NCBI GenBank assembly: GCA_028023455.1
Contig: JAQFVV010012394.1
Span: 26,301,053 to 26,365,052 of the forward strand
Length of the DNA stretch: 64,000 bases
Direction of reading: 5' to 3'
Source of the DNA: Epiperipatus broadwayi
Lineage: Eukaryota; Onychophora; Udeonychophora; Euonychophora; Peripatidae
Part shown: positions 1 to 11,364 of the stretch, in pieces
How the letters are laid out: the number at the start of each line of letters is the position of its first letter
How positions within the stretch are numbered: the stretch's first letter is position 1
Made by a program: the position numbers and the translations under genes
Notes under the pieces: generated by a model
The model's database searches: none
What the model saw: only the letters and a program-made list of their open reading frames with translations
What the model was told of the DNA's origin: nothing

Positions 1-104
1 TACCTTATTACGTACATGACATTAAAAAATATGAATTGCTTCTAAAAATGAGTCCTTAATCTGATATCTTCATTTCGTTGGGAATCAGTAATGTATACAA
101 ATAG

Positions 105-662
105 TTTCAACAAATACAAAACCCTTGGTTAGATTATTGATGCAGATATGAACATAATGGTTCAAATTAATTATACAACCATGGCTGGGGTGCTTTTAGT
201 AAGAATAATTTAATATTAAAGGAAAATATGCCTAGTTATTGAATAGGAGTGTTTAATATATGGTCTTTAACAGTTCTTATCCTAGACTAGAACATTTAAT
301 AGAAAATCAATTCAGACCATTTAACAAGTTATTGGAGAGATATATTCTGGGAATAATAAATAAGAGATTGAAAATGAAATAAGTTGGATGAGAGAACTGA
401 CATGTATTACTGATATCTGTGAAAAAATTAAAAGCTTAAAATAGAACTAATTGGGCATATTGCTAGCAGATATAACAATATATGAACAATTAAAGTCTTA
501 AACCGGATATCACAAAATTTGTAAAAGATCTAGAAAAAGACCACATGTGAGATGGATAGATAAAATATGAAAAGTGAGCAGAAATGTTATGGATCAGAGA
601 AATTGTATTAAATTTGGAGACCGCCATCCTATTGGATTTGTAATGGCTGAAAGTGAATGAAG
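105..662 (+). mobile_element. Decayed 3' fragment of the RTE-type LINE
   Basis: This stretch aligns by eye, with many substitutions and small indels, to the last ~580 bp of the LINE at 26.7-30.1 kb (about 29482-30060). Shared landmarks in the same order are the 'taccttggtcagattatt' region, 'catattgctagaagagat' and 'agaccacatgtaagatgg'. No reading frame survives. The copy is 5'-truncated, as is usual for target-primed LINE insertions. It is much more diverged than the 33-kb copy, so it is an older insertion. Confidence 0.8.
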
Positions 663-944
663 GTAAAATAATTTCTTCTAACAAATTCTGGGGTAGATTA
701 TTAAGTAGGTCACTTCTTAAATGTTATGCCTAATTTGGTACACACTACCATAATATAAATTCTATAGTGAAAGAATAATATGTAGTTAAATAACAAAGTG
801 ATTTAAAATCTTGGAAGAACTCAATAATAGAACAACAACTCAAAACATGAAACACAAATCCCTTTCATAGATATACAAAATTATTGCAATACAAAATGAT
901 ATCAGTGAACAATTAAATAGACACAATGATATCTGGTATAATGA

Positions 945-1150
945 ATTAATTATTGACAAAGGCCACAAGCCAGAAACTAGTCCTAGGATATTGGATGAGT
1001 AGGCACTAGATGGGGATTTTATGCACAAGCCTTCGGGCATTCATTGATTACTCTGTCTTGCACTGAATGGCAATACTGTACAGAGAGTTTGCCTGTTTTA
1101 ATAACAGTACAAGCAAGCATAATACATGGTGATCATGTGATGTTTATTGA
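945..1150 (+). repeat. Ribozyme-repeat family A, decayed copy
   Basis: This is the right half of the family A element: the hammerhead-like block (TTGACAA, GGC-CACAA-GCC, AGAAAC, TAGTC), then the conserved spacer 'ggatgagtaggcactaga', then the terminal segment containing 'ggtgatcatgtgatgttta'. The core is mutated at two positions (CTGANGA to TTGACAA), so it should not cleave. Stem II is of the GGC/GCC type, as in the 18.7-kb copy. Confidence 0.7.
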
Positions 1151-1537
1151 ATTAATTACTTCCAGATCACTCATTACATTATCTATTTGCTATTATAGCT
1201 TACATTTAAGAATGCTTGTAGGGAGTAATTTGTTCCAAGACCAAAACCTAATTTACTATCCAAAACAATCTCTAAAGCAGAAAAAAAAATACAAAATCAA
1301 AAATGTATCTGCAAAAGTTCATTTAAAATTAATTACTGTAGGTACTGTACAGATAAAAGAACTAAAATTCACTTTTTAAAGCCTGTAATAAAAGCACAAA
1401 CAAATGTACAAATCACAATAAAATATGCAAATTTTTTATTTTAGCACCCCCCCTCTTTTGTTATCTAGAAAGTATTTCTTTTGTATCTCTCTCATGCTAA
1501 TATTCATCTGCTGTGGAAGCTTTACCATGCTTTATAA

Positions 1538-1620
1538 CAGAGCTGTCCGAAACTTGGCCTGTGGGCCACATGCAGTACGCAATTAGAGTTTATGCAGCCC
1601 TATCTAGAGGATTTGGTACA
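1538..1620 (+). repeat. hAT-like terminal segment
   Basis: The sequence starts with CAGAGCTGTCC and continues with a 'ggcctgtgggccac' block. It resembles the ends of the hAT-like elements at 38.6 and 41.2 kb (CAGGR..., 'ggcctgcaggcc'). I could not find a matching right end, so the extent of the element is unknown. Confidence 0.4.
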
Positions 1621-1671
1621 ATGATTGATAACTATAAACATCAAATTATTGTAAATAGTTTAATATTTATG

Positions 1672-1910
1672 TTTATGTTATAAGCATGAATCAAGAAAAA
1701 GTATAGATGTATTAATTTATATTATTTGTAGAGCATGCTTTCAATTAAATTAATCAGATTCATAGCGTTCAACTATTTTGTGGTTGTTTAAAGTTGCTTT
1801 ATGAACTGCAGAATAGATGAGTGCTGTCAATCTGGGTCATCGAAAGCATGCTCCGAAAATAATATAAATTAATACGACTATACCTTTTCTTGATTCATGT
1901 TTATAACATG
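1672..1910. repeat. Inverted repeat, ~70-bp arms
   Basis: Positions 1672-1742 and 1841-1910 are near-perfect reverse complements around a ~100-bp spacer. They share 'aagcatgaatcaagaaaa' and 'gagcatgctttc'. The hairpin lies just inside the hAT-like segment at 1538 and may be a subterminal or internal palindrome of that element. Confidence 0.75.
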
Positions 1911-1969
1911 AACATATATGTAACAGTAAGCACAGGAAAAGAATTTTTTCTTAGAATTATAAGTAGTTT

Positions 1970-2215
1970 AGTAAATAAAGTCAAACTATTATAAACAAGT
2001 AATATATCTTGGCTATTGTTTCAATAAAACTTCTAAAAACACCAAAACTTTGCCTTTTTATATTTTTGAAATGTGATAAACCTAAATAATGGTAGGAATC
2101 TCCAGTAATTTAATACATGAGCTGTATTGATTACTTTGGATGTGACTCTTTGATATTTTTTTTTTTTAAATATGAATTTTGAATTAGTTAAAGTTGAATA
2201 TCCTTGCCTTATAAT
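1970..2215 (+). repeat. Dispersed repeat R1
   Basis: This block is the approximate reverse complement of 12715-12970. Both contain 'attgtttcaataaaac', a 'ggtaggaatctc'-type block and a 'gtgactctttga'-type block, in reversed order and orientation. No ORF is present. The 'gtgactctttga' part recalls non-autonomous hAT elements, but the family is not identified. Confidence 0.55.
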
Positions 2216-3429
2216 GCTATAGAATCCGTTTTTTTTCCTGACTTCAGGGAACTATATTTTGCTAATAACAAATTCCTTCTCAGGGAATAGCTGTTATAAT
2301 AGATATCTAATAAATAAAATTAAAAGGGTGTGTGGCACTTGAAAGAGAAGCTATAATGAATGTATAAATATTAAATGCTTAGCGCTTTTGAGGCAGGCTG
2401 CCTCATATTCATAGCAATACTGATTAGTGCAGAACAGGGAGATAATGGCAATATGCAAAATACATGAAAATTATTTAGCTAGTCCAGTGTTTGGAGTTAT
2501 TGTTACCAACAATGAAGTACGCCTCCCTAATTTTCCATTTGGTGTCATTTGTCTCAATGCAAACTATCTTGGGGTTAGAAGGTTCAAATATATGGCTGGT
2601 CTTCTTAGAGTGTTCCAAAAATGTTGATGAATTGTCTCCTTTTTTTGCTCTATTGTAAGTGTATCTATGTTGAGCAGTCCTGTTGTTTATGCCAGCTTTG
2701 GTCTCACCATGATAAACAGCATGGCATCTGGGTTGACAGCATGAGATGCTATAAACAACATGGGGAGTCTGAGAGGGATTGATTACTCTTTCAAATAATT
2801 GCTAGGCTATTTCAACAAGAAACACCCCATTAGTACTATAATCTCCCATTTTGTTTTTGATTAATCTACATTAGCAGAACATTTCCATTTGTTCTGTGAA
2901 ACATAATGTTTCTCAATTTAAAAATCTCACTATCTGTGCATTTCTAAATTCATCTTTATTGTTTAAAATAGTATGAATCATCTGTTCAGCTACCATATTC
3001 GAAACATAAATTGCAGATCATATTATCAGTTTCTATCTTAGAAATAATTTATTTTTTTCACTTTAATCCTAATAAATTTTGTGACCCAATTTTTCTGGTT
3101 CATCATTGTCCATGAATGAAAAATTTTTTAAAAAAATTAGTAAAGATGAATAAATTCCAGAACAGATGGTAAATGGTAGAAAAATTTCAAAATAGATTAA
3201 GATAGCGCTTTATTCAAAATTGAAATATGTTGAAAAGGCTTAAACACACGATTGCTATATTAGCCAACAGAACTTATTATAATATTGGCTATTTCAGCTA
3301 ATAATATTTACCATTTTCGTAATCCCATGTCCAGCACTTATATTTATGAGCATAGGTCAATATTAAATGCCTTTTAAATTCCAATTTTATAACTTATGGC
3401 TAAAATTCTTAAGTATACACATCTAGTAA
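2216..3429. other. AT-rich sequence, no gene seen
   Basis: There is no long ORF, recognised repeat or RNA gene. The small ORF at 2427-2627 has no recognisable domain and no conserved-looking codon pattern. Confidence 0.5.
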
Positions 3430-3687
3430 AATACTTTTAAAAACAATGCTTTTATGTAAACAGCTGATTAAAAAGTAAAAAATAGCAAAGTAATCTGACT
3501 AAAAAACATGTTGTGTCTTTTCATAATGGCACGTTTTTTAGTTGAGTTACTTTGTTAGTCGGATTATCTTGTTTTCTAATTTTTAGGCGAATTACTTTGT
3601 TAGTTAGATTAGTTTATTACTTTCTACTTTTTAGTTGGTTGTTTACATAAAAGCATTATTTTTTTAAAAAAATTTTAAATACTTTAT
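3430..3687. repeat. Inverted repeat with internal direct duplication
   Basis: The arms at 3430-3503 and 3598-3687 share the reverse-complement block 'tttatgtaaaca', continuing into 'aaaaagta'. Between them, a ~45-bp unit containing 'gttactttgttagt' occurs twice in direct orientation. This looks like a small foldback element with a tandem duplication. Confidence 0.65.
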
Positions 3688-3734
3688 TTTTTACTTTTTA
3701 GTTATAATTCTAGAATAATTTTTTTTATCCTGTT

Positions 3735-4200
3735 TTTTTGCAATAATTATAATGGTACAAAAAAATGTTAAAACATTTTAAATAACAAAACAGGTTTGAA
3801 TTTGTAACAAAGAAAATTTATTTAAAGCTGAGTGCTTTCAATACTGAATAATATCATAATCATAGCATCATGTGACTAAAGGAAGTTGGAATTTAGACTT
3901 AAAGTTACTTTTGAATATTAAATAATACATTATCATAAAATTGAATTTTTAGGAGTAGATTTACTTACAAATGATGAAAGTGGTTGCTACAAGTATAAAT
4001 CTACTCCTAAAAATTCACTTTTATGATAATCTATTATTTAATATTCAAAAGTAACTTTAAATCTAGATCACAACTTCCTTTAGTCACATGATGCTATGAT
4101 TATGATATTATTCAGTATTGAAAGTGCTCAGCTTTAAATAAATTTTCTTTATTACAAATTCAAACCTGTTTTGTTATTTAAAATGTTTTACCATTTTCAG
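3735..4200. repeat. Foldback element with ~215-bp arms
   Basis: The left arm (about 3755-3968) and the right arm (about 3995-4195) are near-perfect reverse complements around a ~30-nt spacer. Shared blocks are 'taaataacaaaacaggtttg', 'tcatagcatcatgtgac' and 'tttttaggagtagattta'. There is no ORF. The arm similarity suggests a fairly recent insertion or ongoing gene conversion between the arms. Confidence 0.9.
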
Positions 4201-4974
4201 TTATAAATAAAACATAATTTTCTTCATCAGTCTCTTTTGTTATATGTTTGTTGTTCTCTTGATAAGAACGTGCCTGCTGTCCATGACTTTGACAGTTCTA
4301 TTTCTTCATTTTGAAATGAAAACATATAATTATCTAACCTTTTTTATACATTTATTAATTTTTACACAAAATATTTATAAAATATTAGTTATTTCAGAAT
4401 AATAATTCAGATATTAGTAGAAAATATTTACTTTTAATTAAGTCCGAGTAAAATCAACAATAACAAAAATTTTATTCTACAAATATAATATTTGTTAGCT
4501 TGGTTGTTAATGATTTTTTAAGGATGTGAGTTTGAGTTCTAAAGAGGAACAATATTTTTTTTCATTGTTAAAAATTCAAAAATGTAAACATCCTTACAAA
4601 AACACAGACAATAATATGGCCATATTGACAGAAACACAGACAGAGCAAGTTACTATAAATGCATATAAAATATACAATATTTTCTCTGCTTCATAGAAAA
4701 ACATAAAATATTTTCATTTAATAAATAAATCTTATGGCATGAAAATGCAAGTGTATATATTTGCATTTGTCTTATAAATCATATTTTAGTAAGAAAAAAT
4801 ATTAGTTATAATGTTTATTTGCAGTATAAGCCTTCATTAAAACAGAACCCTCTGTATTTAAAATGCTATAAAAAGAAAAAAAACTAATATTTGAAAAAAA
4901 TAATTAGATGGAAAAAGTTTTTAAAAAAAAGTAAGAGAGGAAATAAGCAGAAAAAGTAAAAAAAATATGTATAC
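4201..4974. other. AT-rich sequence, no gene seen
   Basis: Only low-complexity A/T-rich sequence is visible. No supported ORF, tRNA or repeat family was recognised. Confidence 0.5.
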
Positions 4975-5400
4975 ATCAAATTGTTAGTAATAACACACAA
5001 ATAGATAACACAGGTTAGTAATGAATAGTGTTTCAAGTAGTCTCACACCTTTAAATTTTTGAATATTGAATTTATGACAAATACTCTAACCAGTTCGAAT
5101 TTAAGGCAAATGCTCTAACGAGTTAGTTAGAGCATTTGCCTTAAATTTGATATTCGAGAATCTAAAGATGTGAGTTTGACTCCTATGTTAATACTGTCAC
5201 TGGCAGGCAGCAACACCTGAAAAAGGGTAGAGAATACTACTCGAAATGCGTAATTACTAATCTGTGTTGTCTATTTGTATGTTATTACTAACAAGTTGTT
5301 TGTATTTGAAAAGTTTAAATAAAGTTTAAAATTTTCTATACATTCAACATTTATCGATAGATAATGGAAATAATACAACATATTATTACATCTAATATAA
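4975..5400. repeat. S1 inverted element (tRNA-like/ribozyme-like)
   Basis: This is an S1 copy with inverted ends: 'ttgttagtaataacacaca' on the left and 'attactaacaagttg' on the right. Two central arms form a palindrome ('ctaacgagttagttag'). The right arm carries a hammerhead-like block at about 5217-5256: CTGAAAA, a 6-bp stem II GGGTAG/CTACTC, then GAAA. A 'CAACAC' 5' of the core can pair with 'GTGTTG' downstream as stem I. Position G8 of the core is changed to A. The usual S1 3' tail ('taaataaagtttaaa', 'ttctatacattcaaca') follows. Confidence 0.75.
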
Positions 5401-5679
5401 TATCATCACAAACTTCCAGGCAAATATTATAAAATATTAGAGTTGTAATCAATGTTTTTTTATTATTATCACAAGTCTATTAAATCACATTGACATAATT
5501 TATGATTGCTAATCAATGATAGAATAAATTTCTCTAATTTTTTGTTTTAAATAAAAAATTTACTACCAAAAATTTACAAGCCCATTTTAAAAATAAATAA
5601 CAGGTGACATAGGCCATAAATACATTATTGGCAAACAATCTTCTGTGAAAATGGCACCACTCTAAAATTCTCTTCACAT

Positions 5680-5850
5680 ACTCGTACAAAAGGTATATCT
5701 AACAGATAAAGGAAGTATTTTGATAATTGAATACATTTTATTGTTTGAGAGTTCTTAAGGAATTTGAGCAGCGGGATTGACAGCAGCAACATGATCCATG
5801 AAATGAGAATTCCAGATTCTTCCAATCTATCAATGCACTAAAACATCTTC
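5680..5850 (-). repeat. Dispersed repeat R2, copy 1
   Basis: The block is about 70-75% similar to 6600-6775. Shared features are 'attttattgtttgagagttc' and 'gcagcaacatgatccatgaa' against near-identical strings in the second copy. A shorter relative lies near 32160-32225. Each copy carries a small minus-strand ORF, but the translations have drifted, so I treat them as shadows of a non-coding repeat. Confidence 0.55.
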
Positions 5851-6599
5851 CAATACTTTCTTCATGTTTAAAACAGTATTTATTTTTAATTTATTATATT
5901 TCAATAACAGAATTATCATAGTTTTTTTACGTCTCTATAAATTTCAGAGCAATCACAACTTTGCTTTCATTTTCTCTTCATAATGTTGATAAAATAAACA
6001 TCGTATCTAACCATAACCAAAACACAGCAACAACAGCATTAAAATATAATAATAAATCAGGATCACAGATGAAACTAATACGAGTATACACAGATGCACT
6101 TGAGGCAAAATAAAATTTAATAACACTCATAATCATCCATGATGAAGCATTATTACTGATAATGTCTTTCCAATTCTTCACTTAATCTAAAAATAATAAT
6201 CAAAAAATGTGTGGAGAGTAAAAACGTTAGTGTATCATTTCAAATTTTTTTAAAAAATTACTCGTGCAAAAAAAATGTTGCATCAGAATTGTGATTTATC
6301 AACAACCAAGGTGACAATGCAAGAAACATTCTAGCTAGAGGGAAAATAGCATTATTTATATGATACAAACTGCAGGATTGGTGGATTAAAACTGCAAACA
6401 CAATCATTTAGATCTTTTTTGACATATTGAAAGAAACATCCTGAAACCTATATCATAAACCTGTTAAATCCATGACTGGCATTCTTTTGCATAATTACCA
6501 TCATATTCCTAACAGGTAAAAAAAGTATTTGGATTATTTTTTGAATAAAAAAATATAATGTGGACCTAAAATGGATATTTCATGGCTGGCATTATTTTG

Positions 6600-6775
6600 C
6601 ATAATGCTTCTAACAGGTAGAAAAAGTGTTTTGATTGTCATTTGAATAAAAAAATAATTGAATAATTTTATTGCTTGAAAGTTCTTAAGAAATTCAAGCA
6701 CTGGAATTGGCAGCAGGAACATAATCCATGAAACTTATATTCCCGACTCTTCCACTTTATCAATACACTAACACA
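6600..6775 (-). repeat. Dispersed repeat R2, copy 2
   Basis: Second copy of the R2 block at 5680-5850, in the same orientation and ~0.9 kb away. It also has an internal partial duplication upstream: the 'catggctggcat' and 'ttctaacaggtagaaaaagt' motifs occur twice between 6470 and 6640. Confidence 0.55.
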
Positions 6776-6869
6776 TATAGAGTATCTTTTGAATAATGAT
6801 ATAAAAATAATTAATATGTCCATGCTCATTTAAATTCAGATATTTAGCTTAATATAGTTAAACTAGTTC

Positions 6870-7190
6870 TTTGTAATCTCAAAAATGGAAAGGCTACAGA
6901 TTCTGATGGGAACCCAGAGATGTTTTAAAATATGGTGATGATATGTTAGCTTCATTAATATTGAACTTGTTTTAGGAATATATGAACTCATCAAACTGAG
7001 CCACATGACTCAAGGATGCTTTTATTATTCTGATTTATAAAAATGTGAAAAACAGAAAAGACTGTTGTTGAATATTATTATATATTGCAGTAAAGGTACT
7101 TTCAAGGCTGCTATCTAGGAAATTTGGTTTTAGAGGATCAAGAAGCACTAGAGATGTGATATTTGTTGCCAAGCAAAAAAAATAATAATC
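6870..7190 (+). pseudogene. LINE reverse transcriptase remnant (second lineage), N-terminal half
   Basis: Conceptual translation with frameshifts shows reverse-transcriptase landmarks: 'LKNGKATDSDGNPEMF', then 'AFIILIYKNVKN', then 'KVLSRLLS' and 'FGFRGSRSTRDVIFVAK'. This order (LKNGKA-x-DGI, A-x-I-x-x-I-x-K, FGFR-x-x-RST-x-D) is typical of a common animal LINE RT lineage different from the RTE element in this window. Stop codons and indels are frequent, so it is dead. The C-terminal part appears at 7690-8080, separated by unrelated repeat sequence. Confidence 0.6.
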
Positions 7191-7329
7191 AATTTAAATA
7201 TTTTGATAGCTTTTTAAGAAGATAATCAGACTTCCATGTTGAACTGCAATCCAGACCTCAATGCTGCTGCATTTAATGATTTAAAAAGAGGATATTTCAT
7301 CATAATAAAATTAAAATAAAAAGATAGAT

Positions 7330-7500
7330 GTCGCTATGTATGAAATGTAGATTGTAGAATGGATAAAGATAATGTTGTGGAAATGGGATGGAGCAGGGTA
7401 GAGAAGAATATGGGAAAAACTTAAAAGTGAGGAATAAAAAGGGAAGATAAAGTGGTTAACTTGTTTCTCTGGGCATAGTAGCTGAATGATTCCTGACTTC
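7330..7500 (+). repeat. Dispersed repeat R3, copy 1
   Basis: The block shares 'ggaaatgggatggagca', a 'gaatatgg..aaaactta' block and 'gtttctctgggcata' with 26510-26640, in the same order. It interrupts the LINE remnant at 6870-8080 and may be an insertion in it. No coding potential was recognised. Confidence 0.55.
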
Positions 7501-7689
7501 AATAAAGGAGAAGCCATAGCCCATCACATCATAATTGTAAATTAGTTAAAGCACATTGAAAAGGGAAAAAATTAACAATTTGCTGAAAAGAGCTTTTTGT
7601 GTATGATTATTATTACTGTTACATAAAGAAATAAAATAATTACTGCAACTAAAACAATTATATATTGAATTATTTTACATAATTTATTA

Positions 7690-8080
7690 TATGAAAGTGA
7701 GACTTGGACACTCTATTAATATAATATAAAGACATTAAACACATTTCATTCAAGAATTCTTTGTAAAATTCTATAAACACAATAAAATCATGCAATTTTC
7801 TTAATCTGGATGAATGCGATACTATAGAATCCACTATTGTAAAATCACATCATTAAATTGAATGTGTGAAACAACTGAACAATTTCAAAGAATTGTTTTA
7901 TGGTGAATTTGGTTAAAGTTTTAATCAGTTAGACAGATTGTGTTTATGATTAAAAGATTATGTGATTGCTTTCATTGATAAGATATGGCTGAGAAAAGAA
8001 TGCATTGGAGAAATGCAATTAAACATGATGATGAAACTCTTACGGTAGAAGTTAAAATATATCTATTGAAGATATCAAAT
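7690..8080 (+). pseudogene. LINE C-terminal remnant (second lineage)
   Basis: The broken translation reads 'YESETWTL', then 'YNIKTLNTFHSRIL', then 'TIESTIVKS' and 'ELFYGEFG'. This matches the usual C-terminal order of the same LINE lineage as 6870-7190: Y-G-x-E-T-W-T-L, a linker ending in FHxRxLxxIL, an IES repeat, then the LxYGEL motif. A related minus-strand fragment lies at 10850-11105. Confidence 0.65.
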
Positions 8081-8100
8081 AAACAAAATAATAGACCATC

Positions 8101-8183
8101 ATATTATATATATATATATGAATAGATTTGTGGTACACAAATTATATATATATATATGAATAGATTTGTGGTACACAAATTGA
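8101..8183 (+). repeat. Tandem duplication of a 43-bp unit next to (TA)n
   Basis: Two head-to-tail copies of a unit made of a (TA)n run followed by 'gaatagatttgtggtacac' and 'aaatt' are identical apart from the length of the (TA)n run. This suggests slippage or a recent local duplication. Confidence 0.8.
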
Positions 8184-8209
8184 TTTGCATAACCACTACA
8201 ATGATATTG

Positions 8210-8700
8210 AATTTTTTCACAATGAACAGTGTGTCCCAGTAAAAGGTGATTGATTTTCTCTCCAAGTTGCATGCAGATCCATGTTTGAATCAATGAAATG
8301 TGTTATGTGGGTGAAATATTTTAGCCATTCACCACAAAAATCTTAAGGCATGAATATGTCTGGATCATAATTTATGACATAAAATGGAAAAGAGTATTTA
8401 GTACTTCCAATTTAAGGTAGAACAGTGTGCTAACATTAAATTTTATTTGAACTAAGAAAACTACAACGGAGACATTTGAAATGATTCAAACTTTGTATAA
8501 CAATGAATCCAACAGTCACAAAATTGTTCTCAAGTGATTTGAATTGGAGATGATCAAAACACACTGTCATATTTGAGGTCTAGACATTCTGGCACCTTAA
8601 AATTTTTGTGGTGAATAGATAAAATATGTCATTTCAGATATGGAATTGCAGGTATCTTGGAGAACCAGCCATCTTTTCCTTGTGGTTCATTATACATATG
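8210..8700 (+). mobile_element. Mariner-derived internally deleted element, copy 1
   Basis: The inverted ends are 'ggtgattgattttctctcc' near 8243 and the reverse complement of a related string near 8650-8690. Between them, 8415-8530 translates in broken frames to pieces resembling the N-terminal helix-turn-helix of mariner/GVQW3-type transposases ('EQCANIKFYLN', 'TTETFEMIQTLYNNES'). Everything from the end of the DNA-binding region through the DDE/D catalytic domain is missing. The same deletion structure recurs at 21365-21910, so this is a non-autonomous family, not one broken copy. Confidence 0.7.
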
Positions 8701-8944
8701 GACTGATTATTAAAACCTGTTTAGGCAAAAAAATCCATCTCACAAAGCCTGGAAGAACTCATACTCAAAACTACAATGGTCTTCACAATTATAAGACTGA
8801 ATGTAAAAGAAGTCAATTTATTATAAGAATACTCATGAATTCAGATTGTTAAATAGACCATAGATAAATATAATTTCAATAACAGTACACATTAAAAGTA
8901 AATCTTATATCAAATATATTGGCAGAAAATTCAAGGTTTGTTTC

Positions 8945-9250
8945 TGGAAGAACAAACTCTGTAAACTTGTTAGTAGATTACACAATGTTTCAAGTGGTAT
9001 TATTCTCCATTCTTCTCCAGATGTTGCTGGCTGACCAGTGGCAATGCTAGAATAGGAGTCAAACTTACCCCTTTAGCTCAGTTGGCTAAAGCGTTGTCTT
9101 AAAATTTGATATTCAAGAATCTAAAGGTGTACATTCAACTCCTATTCTAGCATGGACAATGGTCAGGCCAGTAACACCTGAAGAAGAGTAATACCTCTCA
9201 AAATATTGAGTATAATCTGCATGCTTGTGTTAAGTGGCAATAATGGTAAA
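8945..9250. repeat. S1 inverted element with best tRNA-like core
   Basis: The left arm contains 'gtttcaagtggtattattct' and the right arm contains 'acacctgaagaagagtaata'. They are inverted versions of the same ribozyme-like block. The centre (9069-9150) resembles a tRNA gene: a box A-like 'tagctcagttggctaaagcg' and a box B-like 'gtacattcaactcc' downstream. This suggests that an RNA polymerase III promoter was captured in the element. The mature tRNA fold is not preserved. Confidence 0.75.
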
Positions 9251-9544
9251 ATTCTTAAAAATAATGATTTGAATTTTCAGGCTATCCATATTACCTATGC
9301 ATAAATTATTTTTTAAAATCATAAATAGAAATAATTAAATTTGAATTTCTATTACCATTTGAGTTTTAATATAATTATTAGAAATGTTCAGCAACTCAAA
9401 AACCTTAATGACTTTTTTGAAGTTTTACAATGTTATCATGTGGTATCTAATTAGAGTTTTAGCCCTACCTGCTTTCAGAATGACCAATAAAGGGCCTATA
9501 GATTTGTCAGAAACTTATAGATATCTAATTGCACTATTAATTTT

Positions 9545-9700
9545 GATTACACTGACTGCTCCATGTGGATTAGTCCAGTGCCAGAATGGTGGATTCTGGA
9601 ACTCAAAGTTCATCATGGATTGCAACCCAGTTAAGTAACTTCAAGTGTCCAAACATTTTATAAACTCCCAGGCAATAAAGCAGTGGATTACTTTGCCATT
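9545..9700 (+). repeat. SINE-like repeat B, copy 1
   Basis: It shares 'gaatggtggattctgg', an 'aactcaaagttc' block and the tail 'ggcaataaagcagtggatta' with the copies at 10345, 11365, 14885, 41250 and 63865. The tail is the most conserved part. The tRNA-like head is decayed here. Confidence 0.5.
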
Positions 9701-9749
9701 GTAGCCATATCATTCTGTCCAACAATTGTTTTAATACTTATCATATGAG

Positions 9750-9990
9750 AAACATCTGATTTCACTGATATTCTTGACCTGCCTTACTACTTCCTTCCCA
9801 AAATTTTGCTTTCTAAAATATTTTATAAAAAATTATCATGTCTTAAAGTATGTCCCAAGAATTTAACCTTTCTCAATTTTATCATGTTCAGCAGATATCT
9901 TTTCAATCTTCCATTTTATTTTCTCCAAAGCCACCTTTCCATTCCTTTTAATCTTGTTCTTTTAACGTAATTCTTCTTTTTTTTGTATCA
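9750..9990 (-). pseudogene. LINE C-terminal remnant (third lineage), minus strand
   Basis: On the minus strand one frame reads 'KFLGHTLRHDNFL', stop, 'NILESKILGRK', stop, stop, 'GRSRIS'. This matches the tail common in another animal LINE group (YLGHVLRH-x-x-LLxxILEGKIxGKRxRGR-x-RxxW), with stops inside. The lysine-rich linker upstream is also present. It is a short dead fragment, so the clade is uncertain. Confidence 0.55.
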
Positions 9991-10344
9991 TGGAGACTGT
10001 AAACGTTATTAACACTTAGATGCCAACGGGGCTTGCTGAAAACAATTATATGAAATAAATAATTAATAATTTACATTTGAAAAATTCAGCACTTAAACCA
10101 AAACGTATATTTTAAATGATATTTCAAATATTTTTACTTATATAAGTTTGAAAGCAGATCCAACTTAATGCTAATTTTTAAGAAGTTTTGGTTTTTGCTT
10201 CATTTCATAATTTCCCGCCAATGTCATAAATAATTTAAACTTTTTGAATTGCTCGCCTTCCTTTTTTTTCTATTTGTGGCAAGATGGTAAATAATTAAAT
10301 TAACTATTCTTTAAAATAATAACAAACATTTTATTAATCTTGAT

Positions 10345-10450
10345 TACAGTGACTGCTCCACGTGGATTGGTGCAGTTTCAGAATTGTGGGTCATGGACCT
10401 CAAGGTGAATGATTATAGGGAGCTTGCAAGTCGGTTCAAATCCCCTTTAA
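10345..10450 (+). repeat. SINE-like repeat B, partial copy
   Basis: The string 'gtgactgctccacgtggatt' and the following 'ggtgcagtttcagaat' parallel 9550-9610. A 'tcggttcaaatcccc' near 10434 has a good box B-like form (GGTTCRAATCC). The AT-rich tail that follows differs from the other copies. Confidence 0.45.
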
Positions 10451-10849
10451 TTACATTTTAATTTTTATTAATAACATCAACAATTAAAACTGTGCAAGTA
10501 AAATCATATGTAGACATGTCTTCAGTGCGTGAATAAATATTATTCTAATAAGGAGATATTAGAGTCGTCATCATCGTTAATTACCATTCATCAAATGAGG
10601 AATAAAAACAAAATAATGACTGAAAGAATGACGAAGAAAAAATAGATTGAAATCGGAACTACTGAGAGAGCAATAAAAGGATGGAAATATGGATGCACAA
10701 AAATACAATCCCATCATCACAATCCAGAAAGATACTTAGCAGCATCTGACATTCGCACATTATCAGTCCTTGTACTAAAACTAAATGATTGAAATATATC
10801 GTTCATTCGTTTCACAATTTTAACCTAATGAAGTAGGACTGTAGTATTC

Positions 10850-11105
10850 AGTCTAACAAGTATATATTGATTCATCTCATAACCTTGTTATTGTATTTTT
10901 AAAATTTTATTGAGTACCCTTAAATTTCTCTAATGTCTTTATATTGTACTGATAGGGTGTCCAAGTTTTACATCCACACAATAAATGAGGTCAAGTAGCA
11001 ACTCTAGATACAATTAATTGGATTGCAATAGTTATAATATTGCAATAAAACAACCTATCATAGCAGTGAATTTGAGTTTGTGCTGCACTCAACATTGAAG
11101 TCAGT
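10850..11105 (-). pseudogene. LINE C-terminal remnant (second lineage), minus strand
   Basis: The minus-strand translation gives 'CGCKTWTPYQYNIKTLEKF', aligning with 'YESETWTLY.YNIKTLNTF' of the plus-strand remnant at 7690. The upstream part is consistent with the linker of the same RT family but is full of stops. It shows that this LINE family inserted at least twice here, in opposite orientations. Confidence 0.6.
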
Positions 11106-11364
11106 CTTTCTTCTTAAAACCAACAAAGACCGTTACAGTGGCTCATTCGCACCTGTTGGTAACTAGCCAAGCTAATCATCACTGATGATTTTTCTTCAAT
11201 CACAGACTGATAAAAGATTCAGCTTTCTTTAAATGTTAATTGCTAAATCAAACTCTTTACATGTTGCTTTTTGACATTAAGTAAATACTATAGATTGTCT
11301 AGTAAATTATTAACCCAGAAATCAAGAAGGTGAAGATAGTTCTGCTTCATTTAGACACTTACTG

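Noticed and set aside
1044-1379. Plus-strand ORF of 111 codons
   Set aside because: It overlaps a decayed ribozyme repeat and AT-rich DNA. The composition is not protein-like and there is no homology.
9069-9150. A functional tRNA gene
   Set aside because: Box A and box B are recognisable, but the arms do not fold into a cloverleaf. The sequence is the centre of an S1 repeat.
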